64,000 nucleotides of DNA, taken from JAJDFU01 sp964640855. Its GTDB lineage: Bacteria > Bacteroidota > Bacteroidia > Chitinophagales > Saprospiraceae. The notes under the pieces are model-generated. The model was not told where the DNA came from and did not search any database. It saw only the letters and a list, made by a program, of their open reading frames with translations. Positions 23,413 to 32,668 of the stretch are shown piece by piece. A program made the translations under genes and the position numbers. How positions within the stretch are numbered: the first letter of the stretch is position 1; every line of letters starts with the position of its first letter. The stretch lies in contig CAZXIX010000004.1 in the NCBI GenBank assembly GCA_964640855.1, positions 1-64,000 of the forward strand, written 5' to 3'.

Positions 23413-23493
23413 ACTGGTGAGGCCTCTACCGCTCATTCAAAAAAACCTAAGAGCTTCTATATCATCTGCAGCTGAATTTACAATCTGATCAAA

Positions 23494-25350
23494 ATGGCAT
23501 TTCTCACCCAATACCTTCTGGAAAGCAGTTTTTGCCTCCTCTTTTTCTATATACTTTATCACTTCCTACTCCGAAAAGAAACATTTTTCCAGCTTAACCG
23601 AGCTTATTTGCTGGCCACCCCCATTATTGCATTACTCATCCCCTTTGTCCAAATTCCACTTGTATCCCCCACCCAAGGGGAACTCTCCGCAGAAGGCCTG
23701 AACCTGGACATAGTCTATCCAGCCATTACCGGAGCCAATGCTTTGGAGGAAACGATTTGGGAGCCCGTCCATAATCAAACCTTGCAGGCTTGGCCCTTCT
23801 CCTTTGGAGAGGTTCTCATTGTCCTATACTTAATCGGCTTGGCAATGATGGCTCTCCGTCGCGGCCTTATTCTTTGGAAAATGCTCGGGTGGATCAGCGC
23901 AAGGGAAAAGCAAACAAAATTCAACGGCTATACCCTGGTAGAAGTGGAAGGAAACTATCCTGCTGCTTCCTTTCTAAATTATATTCTTCTGAATCCAAAA
24001 AAGGCAAAGGGGGATTTCCCGTTAATGCTCGAACACGAACTCGTGCACGTCCGACAAAGGCACACACTGGACTTCTTGGTACTTGAAATTCTGGTATTGC
24101 TTTTTTGGTTTCACCCCTCGATATACCTCTTTCGCAAAAGCTTGCGCGAAACCCATGAATACATCGCCGACCAGGTAGTGGTCCAGAAGGTTGATCCCCT
24201 GGATTATGCCCGAGTCTTAATTTCCCACAGCTCCGTATCCATTAGCCCGGTATCCACCCATTCCTTCCATTCTTTCACCCAAAAAAGGCTGATCATGTTA
24301 GGTCAAACCCCTTCCACTCTTCGTCAGGGTCTGAAATACTTCGGTACGCTGCCCCTTCTTTCCATTTTAGTTCTGCTGTTTTCTTTCGATTTAGTAGAAC
24401 AAATACCGGATAGCGTCCTCGCGTCTGGGACGCCGGTGGAAACCCTACTGAGTAAGCAAAATGCTTTGACAACTCCCAGAAATTCCTTGGGAACAATAGA
24501 TGAACCCGAGTCCGCGAAAAAGCTACCGGGAAAGTCCGATGGTAGAATAGCGACAAGAGCGTTAGATAAGCAGCCTACAGGTTTAGGTGCCAGAAAGGGA
24601 TCGGATCTTCAAGTTAAGGATGTCGTTGAACAACCCATCGCCCAGCTACCTGTAAGCGCTCCCTCGCTGAATTCGTCGGTCGCATTTCGAACAACTTCAA
24701 TACCTGTTTTTAGCGGAGAAAGTCAGGAAGTAGCACGTAAAAAAATCCCTGAATCGATCAAATCCGAAGGGGATTCTACCGTTCTACTGGTTATCGACGG
24801 TGAAGTTATCATCTATGAAAAACAGGTCAGAATACCGCAGGACCTGGACCCTGAGGATATTGAGAGTATAACGGTATTACGGGGAGAAGCTGCTCAAAAA
24901 CGGTATCCGCACGAAAATTTATATGGGGTGATCGAGATTAAAACGAAGGGAAAGAAGAAAAAAGCACAGAATCGTAACAAAACAAAGGTTGCCAAAGTAA
25001 AACCATCCCGTGCGGCCAAAATTGATGACACCCACAAGACTAAGGTGAAAGCAATCCCATCTCCTGCCGTACAAAAAACAGCTCCATTCACAGTGAAGGT
25101 TTTTCCCAATGTTGCATCGGAATATGCAAGTGTGCAGTTTCAATTAAATCGATCTGCCGAAAGCGTGTCTCTGACTCTTATCGACCTGCAGGGAAAGAAG
25201 ATCAAGGCGTTCAACCTGGGCAGTTTGCCAAAAGGCGAGTATAAAGAAGAGATCAATCGGGCTGACCTGAACCTGAGTCCGGGTACTTATTTTCTCCGCC
25301 TTCAGGTAGATGGGGTCGCAGAGGTCAGCCGCTTGGTATTTGGCCGGTAA
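23494..25350 (+). CDS. M56 (BlaR1-type) membrane peptidase with T9SS-like C-terminal domain
   Basis: The 618-residue product has N-terminal membrane helices (about 5-25, 37-53, 103-121, and one near 192-207). The M56 zinc site HELVH is at 181-185, followed by a downstream ETHEYIAD segment. After another membrane segment near 285-300 comes a Pro/Ser-rich linker, then a plug-like repeat (LDPEDIESITVLRGEAA ... LYGVIEIKTKG) common in phylum M56 proteins. A Lys-rich linker leads to a final 90 residues with VFPNVASEYASVQF and LSPGTYFLRLQ. That last part matches a type A T9SS sorting domain, which is odd on an inner-membrane protein. It is paired with the BlaI-like repressor. Confidence 0.87.
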   Translation: MAFLTQYLLESSFCLLFFYILYHFLLRKETFFQLNRAYLLATPIIALLIPFVQIPLVSPTQGELSAEGLNLDIVYPAITGANALEETIWEPVHNQTLQAWPFSFGEVLIVLYLIGLAMMALRRGLILWKMLGWISAREKQTKFNGYTLVEVEGNYPAASFLNYILLNPKKAKGDFPLMLEHELVHVRQRHTLDFLVLEILVLLFWFHPSIYLFRKSLRETHEYIADQVVVQKVDPLDYARVLISHSSVSISPVSTHSFHSFTQKRLIMLGQTPSTLRQGLKYFGTLPLLSILVLLFSFDLVEQIPDSVLASGTPVETLLSKQNALTTPRNSLGTIDEPESAKKLPGKSDGRIATRALDKQPTGLGARKGSDLQVKDVVEQPIAQLPVSAPSLNSSVAFRTTSIPVFSGESQEVARKKIPESIKSEGDSTVLLVIDGEVIIYEKQVRIPQDLDPEDIESITVLRGEAAQKRYPHENLYGVIEIKTKGKKKKAQNRNKTKVAKVKPSRAAKIDDTHKTKVKAIPSPAVQKTAPFTVKVFPNVASEYASVQFQLNRSAESVSLTLIDLQGKKIKAFNLGSLPKGEYKEEINRADLNLSPGTYFLRLQVDGVAEVSRLVFGR

Positions 25351-25356
25351 AAACCC

Positions 25357-26079
25357 CTACTCGTATTCGTAGATTCGCAGAAAACGGATAGCAAAGGTGA
25401 ACTCCAGGGTCAGGTTGCGTATGCCCCGGGCGGGAATCAGCACCTGGTTTTGGGGAAAAAAGGGATTGATAAGGTTCAAGTCTCCCTGCTGGTCAAATTG
25501 CTTCGAAAAATCCGGATGGACGGAGATTTCGATCATCCCGCCCACGTAATCCGAAAAAGGGAATTCGATCCCTCCACCTACGCTGGCCCCAAAAACAAAG
25601 TCCCGAACAAACTCATCGAATAGGGTACCCCCATGATAAAAGATCTCATCCGAGGACTTGGGAAGGTTGTTGGTAAGGTTGTACTCGCCGCGGAGGCCCA
25701 ACAGGTAGAAAACATTGGTTCCGCCCCGCCCGGCACCAAATTTTTGTTTGGCTCCCACTTGCAAGGCCAGGTTGCCGAAAGAATAGGGCTCGCGCTCCTG
25801 AAAACGCTCCCCGGTATTAAAATCAATGAATTGAAATCGGACGGTACTGCCCCGCAGATGGTACCCCAATTGCGCGTAGAGGGCATAACGCTCTTCCAGG
25901 TCGAGCGACTCGATGTAGACAGCGCCGTGGTAGCCAAAGAGGCCTCCCCGGGTAGCCGGCGGCTCCCAGAGCTGAAAACCCAGGCTCGGGCCGGCTTTCA
26001 ATCCCCAGGCAAAGCCCTGCGCATTCAGATCTACATACGCCAGAGCTAACCCGAATAAAAGGAGAAATAGTTTTTTCAT
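25357..26079 (-). CDS. Outer-membrane beta-barrel protein
   Basis: The 240-residue product starts at the ATG at 26079 with a signal peptide (KKLFLLLFGLALAYVDLNAQ). The mature part alternates hydrophobic and aromatic residues in strand-like repeats (YALYAQLGYHLRG, NLALQVGAKQKFG, VFYLLGLRGEYNL) and ends in an aromatic-rich strand, as in porin-like or PorT-like small barrels. No specific role can be assigned. The in-frame extension upstream of 26079 lacks a signal and was not used. It converges on the M56 gene with 6 bases between the stops. Confidence 0.78.
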   Translation of the reverse strand: MKKLFLLLFGLALAYVDLNAQGFAWGLKAGPSLGFQLWEPPATRGGLFGYHGAVYIESLDLEERYALYAQLGYHLRGSTVRFQFIDFNTGERFQEREPYSFGNLALQVGAKQKFGAGRGGTNVFYLLGLRGEYNLTNNLPKSSDEIFYHGGTLFDEFVRDFVFGASVGGGIEFPFSDYVGGMIEISVHPDFSKQFDQQGDLNLINPFFPQNQVLIPARGIRNLTLEFTFAIRFLRIYEYE

Positions 26080-26796
26080 GGGAACTCGTTGGTCAGTCAG
26101 TGCCCAAAGGTAAAGATTCAACCGATACCTGCCACTCGCTTCTTTGGCGCCTACCCGCGTACAGCGCCCGAAAAAAGGAGCCTTGCCTTGCATCGGTTGG
26201 GAGCTTTGGAACCGAAAAGTTAAGTGCAAACCCATAATTCTTAAAGTATTATTGGAATGTGGGGCCTCCCTGGAGGATCATCCAGGAATCAGCCGGTATC
26301 CGGGTATCTGGTAACAAGCTGAATATCCTATATGTACCTGATACCTGATCAAGCGGTACCGGTTACCCTTTTGCCCGTAGAGCATGTACACCCTTTTATT
26401 GGCCTGAGCCTACAGGAATATCAGGTCTGTACCTAAGACTTTCAAAAGCTTGATTCCTGCCAACTGCCTTTCATCGATACCCTGACGAAGCGAATCCTGG
26501 TTTTTCCAAAATTTGAATGTTTTCCTGGCTTGCCAGGAACTCTGCTGCGCTCCCACCTAATACCTAATTGTACCAACAATCCATTTGTGGACAAGTCCTA
26601 TTTGTCACTGAACCCATTGCGCCCCTAGCGCCTTCGTAGCGCCTTCGTGGTTTATTAGGTGAGGTTCCCCATTCACCGCAAAGTACGCCAAGGAGCCCCC
26701 AAGTGCCCAAAGAAGAAATGATCAACCCTAAGTTCGCTTATCAGTACACCTAATACCTACTTAACCACTCAACCATTCAACCGATACCCTGATACC
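26080..26796. other. Non-coding stretch with decayed short repeats
   Basis: No coding frame is credible across these 717 bases. They contain repeated words: ACCTGATACCTGAT near 26336, CCTAATACC at about 26556 and 26748, GATACCCTGATACC near 26783, and AACCA(C/T)TCAACC near 26763. A tandem 11-mer TAGCGCCTTCG occurs at 26626-26636 and 26637-26647. An inverted-sense relative of it, CGCAAAGTACGCCAAGG, lies near 26678. These resemble degenerate intergenic repeats seen in some Bacteroidota genomes. Confidence 0.55.
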
Positions 26797-27837
26797 TCAA
26801 TAACTCGTCTCGTCCAGCTTGACCTTCCCCCGGAACGTATAGAATACGAAAGCCGTGTAGGAAAGAACCAGGGGAGTACCGATAGCCGCAAAAAGCAGGA
26901 TGATACCCAGAGACTTTTCCGAAGCGGCGGCATTGGTCACAGTCAGGCTGTTGGCGGTATCCGGAAAGGAAAAAATGATCACGGGATAGAGTTCAAAAGC
27001 GACGACCATGAGCAAAAGCGCCACCGTCAGCCCCGAAAAGAAAAAGGCCCACCGATATCTTTTTCGGGTCACCAGCCGGGGTATGTTGGCAATGCTGAGG
27101 AAGGCCATCAGGGGAAGAACAAACAGAGCGGGCTGCTCGAGGAAGTTGTCTGACAAATGGGGAATGGCCAGCAGCGTGTAAGCCGTTAATGCCAGAAAAG
27201 CCAGGGTAAAAAACAGGATGGCGCGCCAGAGCAACACCCGCACCTTGGCAAACAACCTGCCCTCCGTCTTCAGGGTCAGGTAAATGGCTCCGTGCATCAT
27301 AAACAGGGCAAGTGTAGTGATCCCCACCAGAAGGGCGTACGGATTGATAAACGACAACCAGCTCCCCCGGTATTCTTTATCCGGCCCCAGATCCATCCCC
27401 AATAATACATTCCCCAAAACTACGCCCAGCAAAATGGCCAGCATGGTACTGGAAACGCTGTAGCTGATGTCCCACATCTGCCGCCACCATTTCATGGGTT
27501 CCTTGGAGCGGAATTCAATGCTGACTGCCCGAAAGATCAAAAAGAACAGAAAGAGCATAAACGGGATATACATGGCTGAGAAAAGAGTGGCGTAAACGTC
27601 CGGAAAGCCGGCAAAAAGCGCTCCGCCGCCGATGACCAGCCACACTTCATTGCCGTCCCAGACCGGCCCGATGGCATTCAAGGCGATCCGGCGGCTTTCC
27701 TCTTTGCGCAAAAAAAGATGCCAGGCGCCGGCGCCCAGGTCAAAACCGTCGAGAATAGCATAGCCGGAAAACAGACCTCCGATGACGAGGAACCAAAGCG
27801 TCGGATAATCCAATCCTAAAATTTCTGAGGTATACAT
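26797..27837 (-). CDS. cydB: Cytochrome bd ubiquinol oxidase subunit II
   Basis: The 346-residue integral membrane protein partners CydA in the quinol-oxidising, oxygen-reducing bd oxidase. Its first helix carries the family segment FSGYAILDGFDLGAGAWH (24-41), followed by GPVWDGNEVWLV near 53-64, and it has about eight hydrophobic helices. It follows cydA at a 60-base gap with no CydX-like frame between that I can support. The oxidase allows respiration at low oxygen and tolerates nitric oxide and sulfide. Confidence 0.95.
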   Translation of the reverse strand: MYTSEILGLDYPTLWFLVIGGLFSGYAILDGFDLGAGAWHLFLRKEESRRIALNAIGPVWDGNEVWLVIGGGALFAGFPDVYATLFSAMYIPFMLFLFFLIFRAVSIEFRSKEPMKWWRQMWDISYSVSSTMLAILLGVVLGNVLLGMDLGPDKEYRGSWLSFINPYALLVGITTLALFMMHGAIYLTLKTEGRLFAKVRVLLWRAILFFTLAFLALTAYTLLAIPHLSDNFLEQPALFVLPLMAFLSIANIPRLVTRKRYRWAFFFSGLTVALLLMVVAFELYPVIIFSFPDTANSLTVTNAAASEKSLGIILLFAAIGTPLVLSYTAFVFYTFRGKVKLDETSY

Positions 27838-27897
27838 TTTATCGATTAGGGTTTACAGAGATAGCCTGCCCAATGGTCTGCGCGGCTGCCCCTGGAG

Positions 27898-29277
27898 TTA
27901 TTTTTTGCCGAAGACTTCCGCCATACCCTCCTGAACGGGGCTGTGCTGAAAGCCGGGACCTTCCTCCGGACCGTGCTGGATCTTTTTGTTGAGCAGGTAA
28001 AGGAACAAGGCAAAGAGAAGGCTGTAAATCAGAGTAAATAAAATGAGAGAGAACAACACCTGGTTGGCCTGCACCACTTTGCTCAAAGCATCGCTGGTCC
28101 GCAAAAGGCCGTAAACCACCCAGGGTTGGCGCCCCATTTCAGCAGAGAACCAGCCCACCTGGTTGGCTACGTTCGGCAGCAAAACCGCAAAGACAAAAGC
28201 CCAAAGCAACCAGCGCTGTTCAAATAGATTGCCCCGCCACCAAAAAAAAGTAGCCAGAAGGGTCAAAGCGATCATGGCCATGCCACAAGCCACCATCAGG
28301 TGATAAAATTGGAAGATCGCATTCAAGGCGGTGGGGCGGTCTTCCTTCGCAAAAGCGTTCAGCCCTTTTACCGGCGTAGAAAAGTCTTGGTCCAGCATAA
28401 AAGAGGTGCCCCCGGGAATCCCCAGGCCGGTGACGGTCTGCGACTCTTTGTCTACCCACCCGAACACGTACAGGTCTGCGGGAGCCAGGGTATCGAAATG
28501 GCCTTCGAAGGCAGCCAGCTTGGCCGGTTGATTCACCGCTACGCCCTCGGCCGACCGGTGCCCGGCCAGCAATTGAGCCAGTGAGCCCACCGTGGCTACC
28601 ACCAGGGCAATGCGAAAAGCTTTTTTGGAAATTTCAACATGCCGGTTTTTCAGCAAATACCAGGCGTGCACGCTCAACACCAGAAAAGCCCCGGCCAGGA
28701 AAGCACCGAACCACACATGCACCAGGCGGTCTACGCTCGAGGGGTTGAATACCATGGCCCAGAAATCCACGATTTCCGCACGGGCATCAAGCCCTTCGCC
28801 CACAATATGATAACCGGCCGGCGTCTGTTGCCAGCTGTTGGCCACAACAATCCAGATGGCGCTGAACAAGCTCCCCAGAAAGACTCCGATCGTGGAAATG
28901 AAGTGCACGATCGGTTTCACCCGGTTCCAGCCGAAAAGCAAAACCCCCAGGAAGCCGCTTTCCAGGGCAAAGGCAAAAATGCCCTCGGCAGCCAGAGCGG
29001 AGCCGAAAATATCGCCTACAAAACGGGAATAGGTTGCCCAGTTAGTACCGAACTCGAATTCCATCACGATTCCGGTAGCCACGCCCAGCCCGAAGGTCAG
29101 GGCAAAGATCCGCGTCCAAAACCGGGCCAGCTGGTGATACTCTTCGTTTCGAGTGCGCAGATAAAGGCTCTCCAGAATAACCATGATCAGCCCCAGACCA
29201 ATGCTCAGCGGCGGATAGATGTAATGAAAGGATACCGTGAACGCAAACTGTATCCGGGATAAGATCTCGACGTCCAT
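27898..29277 (-). CDS. cydA: Cytochrome bd ubiquinol oxidase subunit I
   Basis: The 459-residue subunit binds hemes b558, b595 and d. It begins with SRIQFAFTVSFHYIYPPLSIG, where His18 is the axial heme ligand, and carries the GRQPWVVYGLLRT segment near residue 384. At 459 residues it lacks the long Q-loop insertion of the E. coli enzyme, so it is of the short Q-loop type. It heads the cydAB operon. A 20-base dyad about 107 bases upstream could be a regulatory site. Confidence 0.95.
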   Translation of the reverse strand: MDVEILSRIQFAFTVSFHYIYPPLSIGLGLIMVILESLYLRTRNEEYHQLARFWTRIFALTFGLGVATGIVMEFEFGTNWATYSRFVGDIFGSALAAEGIFAFALESGFLGVLLFGWNRVKPIVHFISTIGVFLGSLFSAIWIVVANSWQQTPAGYHIVGEGLDARAEIVDFWAMVFNPSSVDRLVHVWFGAFLAGAFLVLSVHAWYLLKNRHVEISKKAFRIALVVATVGSLAQLLAGHRSAEGVAVNQPAKLAAFEGHFDTLAPADLYVFGWVDKESQTVTGLGIPGGTSFMLDQDFSTPVKGLNAFAKEDRPTALNAIFQFYHLMVACGMAMIALTLLATFFWWRGNLFEQRWLLWAFVFAVLLPNVANQVGWFSAEMGRQPWVVYGLLRTSDALSKVVQANQVLFSLILFTLIYSLLFALFLYLLNKKIQHGPEEGPGFQHSPVQEGMAEVFGKK

Positions 29278-29383
29278 ATTGTTTTGATGAAAATTTCAGC
29301 TATGGCCCAAAGCTAGGGATCAACCCCGGCAAATGCCATATGCCCCGGGGCCGGATCAATAATTTAAAGCCTTCCTAAATTGT

Positions 29384-29403
29384 TGATTCTGTTATAAGAA
29401 TCA
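29384..29403. promoter_or_regulatory. Dyad upstream of cydA
   Basis: TGATTCT (29384-29390) and AGAATCA (29397-29403) form a perfect 7-bp inverted repeat with a 6-bp spacer, located between folB and cydA. It may be an operator for the oxidase operon. The spacing does not fit the classical FNR site. Confidence 0.4.
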
Positions 29404-29434
29404 CAAAAAAATCGCCCTCCGGTTCAGGTTATCC

Positions 29435-29875
29435 TTACTTTTTCATGATTTTATCCGTGCGCTCGACCAGTTGGGTGGTCGTGAAAGCCAACTGCAGGGG
29501 GCTCATCTGCAAGGTGCCGTGTCCGATCTCGATAGAAGCATAATGGACTTTCCCCGGCAAAGGAGGATGGAGCTTTTTGAGGTGGATCCGGATCCCGGTC
29601 ACCTTTTCGTCACCGAAATGTTTTTTGATCCGCTCCATGATCTTGAAGGCTACCGTTTCGATAAGCTTGGTGGGTTTTTTCATTTCCGATTGGCAAAAAA
29701 GATAGAGGGCTTCGTAATTGATCGTTTCGCCCAACTTGTCTTTCTCTGCAATTTTCACATCCCACTTAAAATCGATCCACAGATCGACCTCGAAATCGCC
29801 GCCCGTTTGCTTTTCCTCTTCGTAGAATCCGTGTAGCGCCCGAAACTGCATACCTGTTAAACTGACAATTGGCAT
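29435..29875 (-). CDS. folB: Dihydroneopterin aldolase
   Basis: The 146-residue enzyme cleaves 7,8-dihydroneopterin in folate synthesis. It has the family opening GMQFRALHGFYEEEK (8-22, with the catalytic Glu region), TINYEALY near 56-63, and a Lys-containing LKKLHPPLPG near 106-115. The ATG at 29875 gives the usual start; a TTG 13 codons upstream is unlikely. The last 25 residues extend slightly beyond typical FolB. It is probably monocistronic and divergent from the acyl-CoA dehydrogenase. Confidence 0.88.
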   Translation of the reverse strand: MPIVSLTGMQFRALHGFYEEEKQTGGDFEVDLWIDFKWDVKIAEKDKLGETINYEALYLFCQSEMKKPTKLIETVAFKIMERIKKHFGDEKVTGIRIHLKKLHPPLPGKVHYASIEIGHGTLQMSPLQLAFTTTQLVERTDKIMKK

Positions 29876-29989
29876 GACATGGATTTTGTCCTTTCGGATT
29901 TTGACTCTCGGCAAGCCAAACGCCCAAAGGGTTCATGGACAAAAGTGTACCTTTACCGAAGTGTAACGTAACCAATAATTCAGACTTGT

Positions 29990-31216
29990 ATGCAATCCGG
30001 ACATTCTAATGGATCGGTAGATGCTGCCGATAAAAAAACACGGCTGGATCCCTACCAACATCACGATTATTTTCAGATCGATGAGCTGTTGGATTCGGAT
30101 CATCTTCTGGCCCGGGATGCCGTCCGCGACTGGGTCAAGCAGGAAGTTTCTCCTATCATCGAGGACTATGCCCAGCGTGCCGAATGCCCCACGCATCTGT
30201 TTAAAGGACTGGCTGACATAGGGGCTTTCGGTCCCAGCCTGCCCGTCGAATACGGAGGCGGCGGCATGGATGAGATGGCCTACGGGATTATTATGCAGGA
30301 ATTGGAAAGGGGCGACTCCGGTATTCGATCCATGGCATCCGTTCAGGGATCGCTGGTCATGTACCCGATCTATCGCTTCGGTTCGGAGGAGCAAAAGAAA
30401 AAATACCTCCCCAAACTGGGGAGTGGGGAATGGATCGGCTGCTTCGGGCTGACCGAGCCGGATCACGGATCCAATCCCGGCGGCATGCTTACCCATATCC
30501 GGGAAGAAAGTGACTTTTTCATTCTGAACGGGTCCAAAATGTGGATCACCAACTCACCGGTCGCTGACGTGGCGGTGGTTTGGGCCAAAGATGAGAAAGG
30601 AACCGTGCGGGGGATGATCGTAGATCTGGACAGTCCGGGATGCTCGGCACCCGAGATCAAAGGAAAATGGAGCCTGCGCGCTTCCTTGACAGGCGAATTG
30701 GTTTTCGAGGACGTCCGCTTACCCAAATCCAATCTCCTGCCGAATGTGAAAGGGCTGAAAGGCCCCCTTTCCTGCCTCAATAAAGCCCGCTACGGAATAG
30801 CCTGGGGGGCTGTGGGCGCTGCTCTCGATTGCTACGACGCCGCTTTGCGGTACAGCCTGGAAAGAAAACAGTTCGGTCGGCCGATCGGGCAGTTCCAACT
30901 GCAGCAAAAGAAGCTGGCCGAAATGATAACGGAGATCACCAAGGCCCAGTTGCTGGTCTGGCGCCTGGGAAAACTGGCCAACGAAGGGAAAGCGACCCCG
31001 GCCCAGATCTCCATGGCCAAGCGCAATAACGTGCACATGGCTTTGCAGGTAGCCCGCGAAGCCCGGCAGATACACGGCGGCATGGGGATCACAGATGAGT
31101 ACCCGGTCATGCGCCACATGATGAACCTGGAAACCGTTTTAACCTATGAAGGCACCCACGATATACATCTTTTAATCACCGGCATGGATATCACGGGCTT
31201 AAATGCTTTCCAATAG
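29990..31216 (+). CDS. Acyl-CoA dehydrogenase, glutaryl-CoA dehydrogenase type
   Basis: The 408-residue FAD enzyme has the substrate/FAD signature CFGLTEPDHGSNPGGM and the C-terminal IHGGMGITDEYPVMRHMMN. TYEGTHDIH carries the catalytic Glu387. The ending DITGLNAF and the overall sequence are closest to glutaryl-CoA dehydrogenase, which oxidises and decarboxylates glutaryl-CoA to crotonyl-CoA in lysine and tryptophan breakdown. No other genes of the pathway are adjacent. The GCDH-specific substrate residues were not checked position by position, so a different acyl-CoA substrate remains possible. Confidence 0.88.
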   Translation: MQSGHSNGSVDAADKKTRLDPYQHHDYFQIDELLDSDHLLARDAVRDWVKQEVSPIIEDYAQRAECPTHLFKGLADIGAFGPSLPVEYGGGGMDEMAYGIIMQELERGDSGIRSMASVQGSLVMYPIYRFGSEEQKKKYLPKLGSGEWIGCFGLTEPDHGSNPGGMLTHIREESDFFILNGSKMWITNSPVADVAVVWAKDEKGTVRGMIVDLDSPGCSAPEIKGKWSLRASLTGELVFEDVRLPKSNLLPNVKGLKGPLSCLNKARYGIAWGAVGAALDCYDAALRYSLERKQFGRPIGQFQLQQKKLAEMITEITKAQLLVWRLGKLANEGKATPAQISMAKRNNVHMALQVAREARQIHGGMGITDEYPVMRHMMNLETVLTYEGTHDIHLLITGMDITGLNAFQ

Positions 31217-31432
31217 CTCATATTTTTTCTAATTTGCAAGGACGGTACCGTTTGCAGCCTTTTCCCGCTGCGCCGATTCCCCTGAACCCATCGGATTCCA
31301 ACTCTCAAAACAAGTTCGCCCGGCCCCCGGACCTTTTCGTCCCTGTGCCGGTATAAGCAAAATCGGATTTCCCAAAAGGAATGAAACCAAAACGCACGAC
31401 CGGGGCGTTAAAACACAGGAAAACGAATTGAC

Positions 31433-32668
31433 ATGAAGAGGAGTTGTCTAACATTACTGTACCTGACACTTGCCGCCGTACCCTATTTGATGGCCCAGGC
31501 TAGCACAGAAACCATCAAGCTGGTCAACGCATCCTTCGAAGATGTACCCCAGCACAGCCGCCAACCTTCCGGCTGGAACGATTGCGGTTTTTCCGGAGAG
31601 TCCGCCCCCGACACCCAACCCAATAATGAGTTCGCCGTTTCCAAACCGGCCGCACACGGCGTCACCTATCTGGGCATGGTCGTCAGGGACAATGACACCT
31701 ACGAATCGGTTTCCCAGCGGCTGACCCGGCCGCTACGCGCAGATCAGTGCTATTCCTTCTCTATTATGCTCGCCCGCTCCGAGATGTACGTCAGCCTCAG
31801 CCGACGTACCGAAGAGGTGGTCAACTACAATACCCCCGTCAAATTGCGGGTCTATGGCGGNNNNNNNNNNGGCGGGTTCGGCCATTGCGACCGCCGCCAG
31901 TTGCTCGCCGAATCGGGACTGATCACCAACTACGACTGGTCCGAATTCCAGTTCAAACTGGAGCCCACCGCCAATTACTCCTACATCATTCTGGAAGCCT
32001 ACTACGATACGCCCGTTCTTTTCCCCTACAACGGTAACATTCTTGTGGACGGCGCTTCGGGCCTTCAGCCGGTCAGTTGCTCCCAGCCGCTGCCCGAGCC
32101 TGTCCAAAGCGAGCCCGTAGCCGTCAACGAACCTCCGGCCGAGCCCGAACCCAATACCTCAGCCCAGAGCAGTTCACGCGGAGCCCAGCAACCCACGGCT
32201 CCTCCTGTCCTTCCACAGGCCGAACCCTCGCCTCCCGCGCCCCAGCCGGAAAGGACGGCTGCCCCGACCTCCATTGCCGAACTGAATCGCGACAATGTGC
32301 GAGAGGGTATCACCCTGCGCATGGACAAGCTTTATTTTGAAGCCGATAAAGCGACCATCCGAACCGGCTCGGAACAAGGCCTGCAGGAACTCTTTGTTTT
32401 CTTGCGGGATAATCCCGAAGTAGTGATCGAGATCGGCGGGCACACCAACGGATTGCCCGAACCCGAGTACTGCGATCGATTATCCACCGACCGCGCCCGC
32501 TCCGTCGCCAACTATCTGCAACGAAGGGGCATTCCCGAACTCCAACTCGAATACAAGGGATATGGAAAACGCTTCCCGATTGCTTCCGACGATACGATTG
32601 AGGGACGCCGGAAAAACCAGCGGGTAGAGATCAAGATCCTGGAAGTAGGCGATAAGGGAACCAATTGA
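31433..32668 (+). CDS. OmpA-family outer-membrane protein (interrupted by a 10-N spacer)
   Basis: The product has a signal peptide (LYLTLAAVPYLMAQ), a beta-rich N-terminal domain (about 25-215), a Pro/Ala/Gln-rich linker and a C-terminal OmpA peptidoglycan-binding domain. The latter includes LYFEADKATI, IEIGGHTNG, LSTDRARSVANYL and RRKNQRVEIKI. Ten Ns at 31861-31870 interrupt the N-terminal domain. Both flanks carry GGCGG, and merging them gives an uninterrupted YGGFGHCDRR and a protein of 406 residues. The gene's stop codon abuts the convergent aroA stop (TGA|TCA at 32666-32671). Confidence 0.88.
   Translation: MKRSCLTLLYLTLAAVPYLMAQASTETIKLVNASFEDVPQHSRQPSGWNDCGFSGESAPDTQPNNEFAVSKPAAHGVTYLGMVVRDNDTYESVSQRLTRPLRADQCYSFSIMLARSEMYVSLSRRTEEVVNYNTPVKLRVYGXXXXGGFGHCDRRQLLAESGLITNYDWSEFQFKLEPTANYSYIILEAYYDTPVLFPYNGNILVDGASGLQPVSCSQPLPEPVQSEPVAVNEPPAEPEPNTSAQSSSRGAQQPTAPPVLPQAEPSPPAPQPERTAAPTSIAELNRDNVREGITLRMDKLYFEADKATIRTGSEQGLQELFVFLRDNPEVVIEIGGHTNGLPEPEYCDRLSTDRARSVANYLQRRGIPELQLEYKGYGKRFPIASDDTIEGRRKNQRVEIKILEVGDKGTN
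31861..31870. other. Assembly spacer of 10 Ns, probably false gap
   Basis: The left flank ends in GGCGG and the right flank begins with GGCGG. Collapsing the spacer and one copy keeps the reading frame (15 bases removed). Confidence 0.75.

Noticed and set aside
26626..26647. CRISPR-like repeats
   Set aside because: There are only two adjacent 11-mers with no spacers and no cas genes.
29384..29403. Classical FNR box upstream of cydA
   Set aside because: The half-sites are TGATTCT and AGAATCA with a 6-bp spacer, not TTGAT-N4-ATCAA, so it is reported only as a generic dyad.
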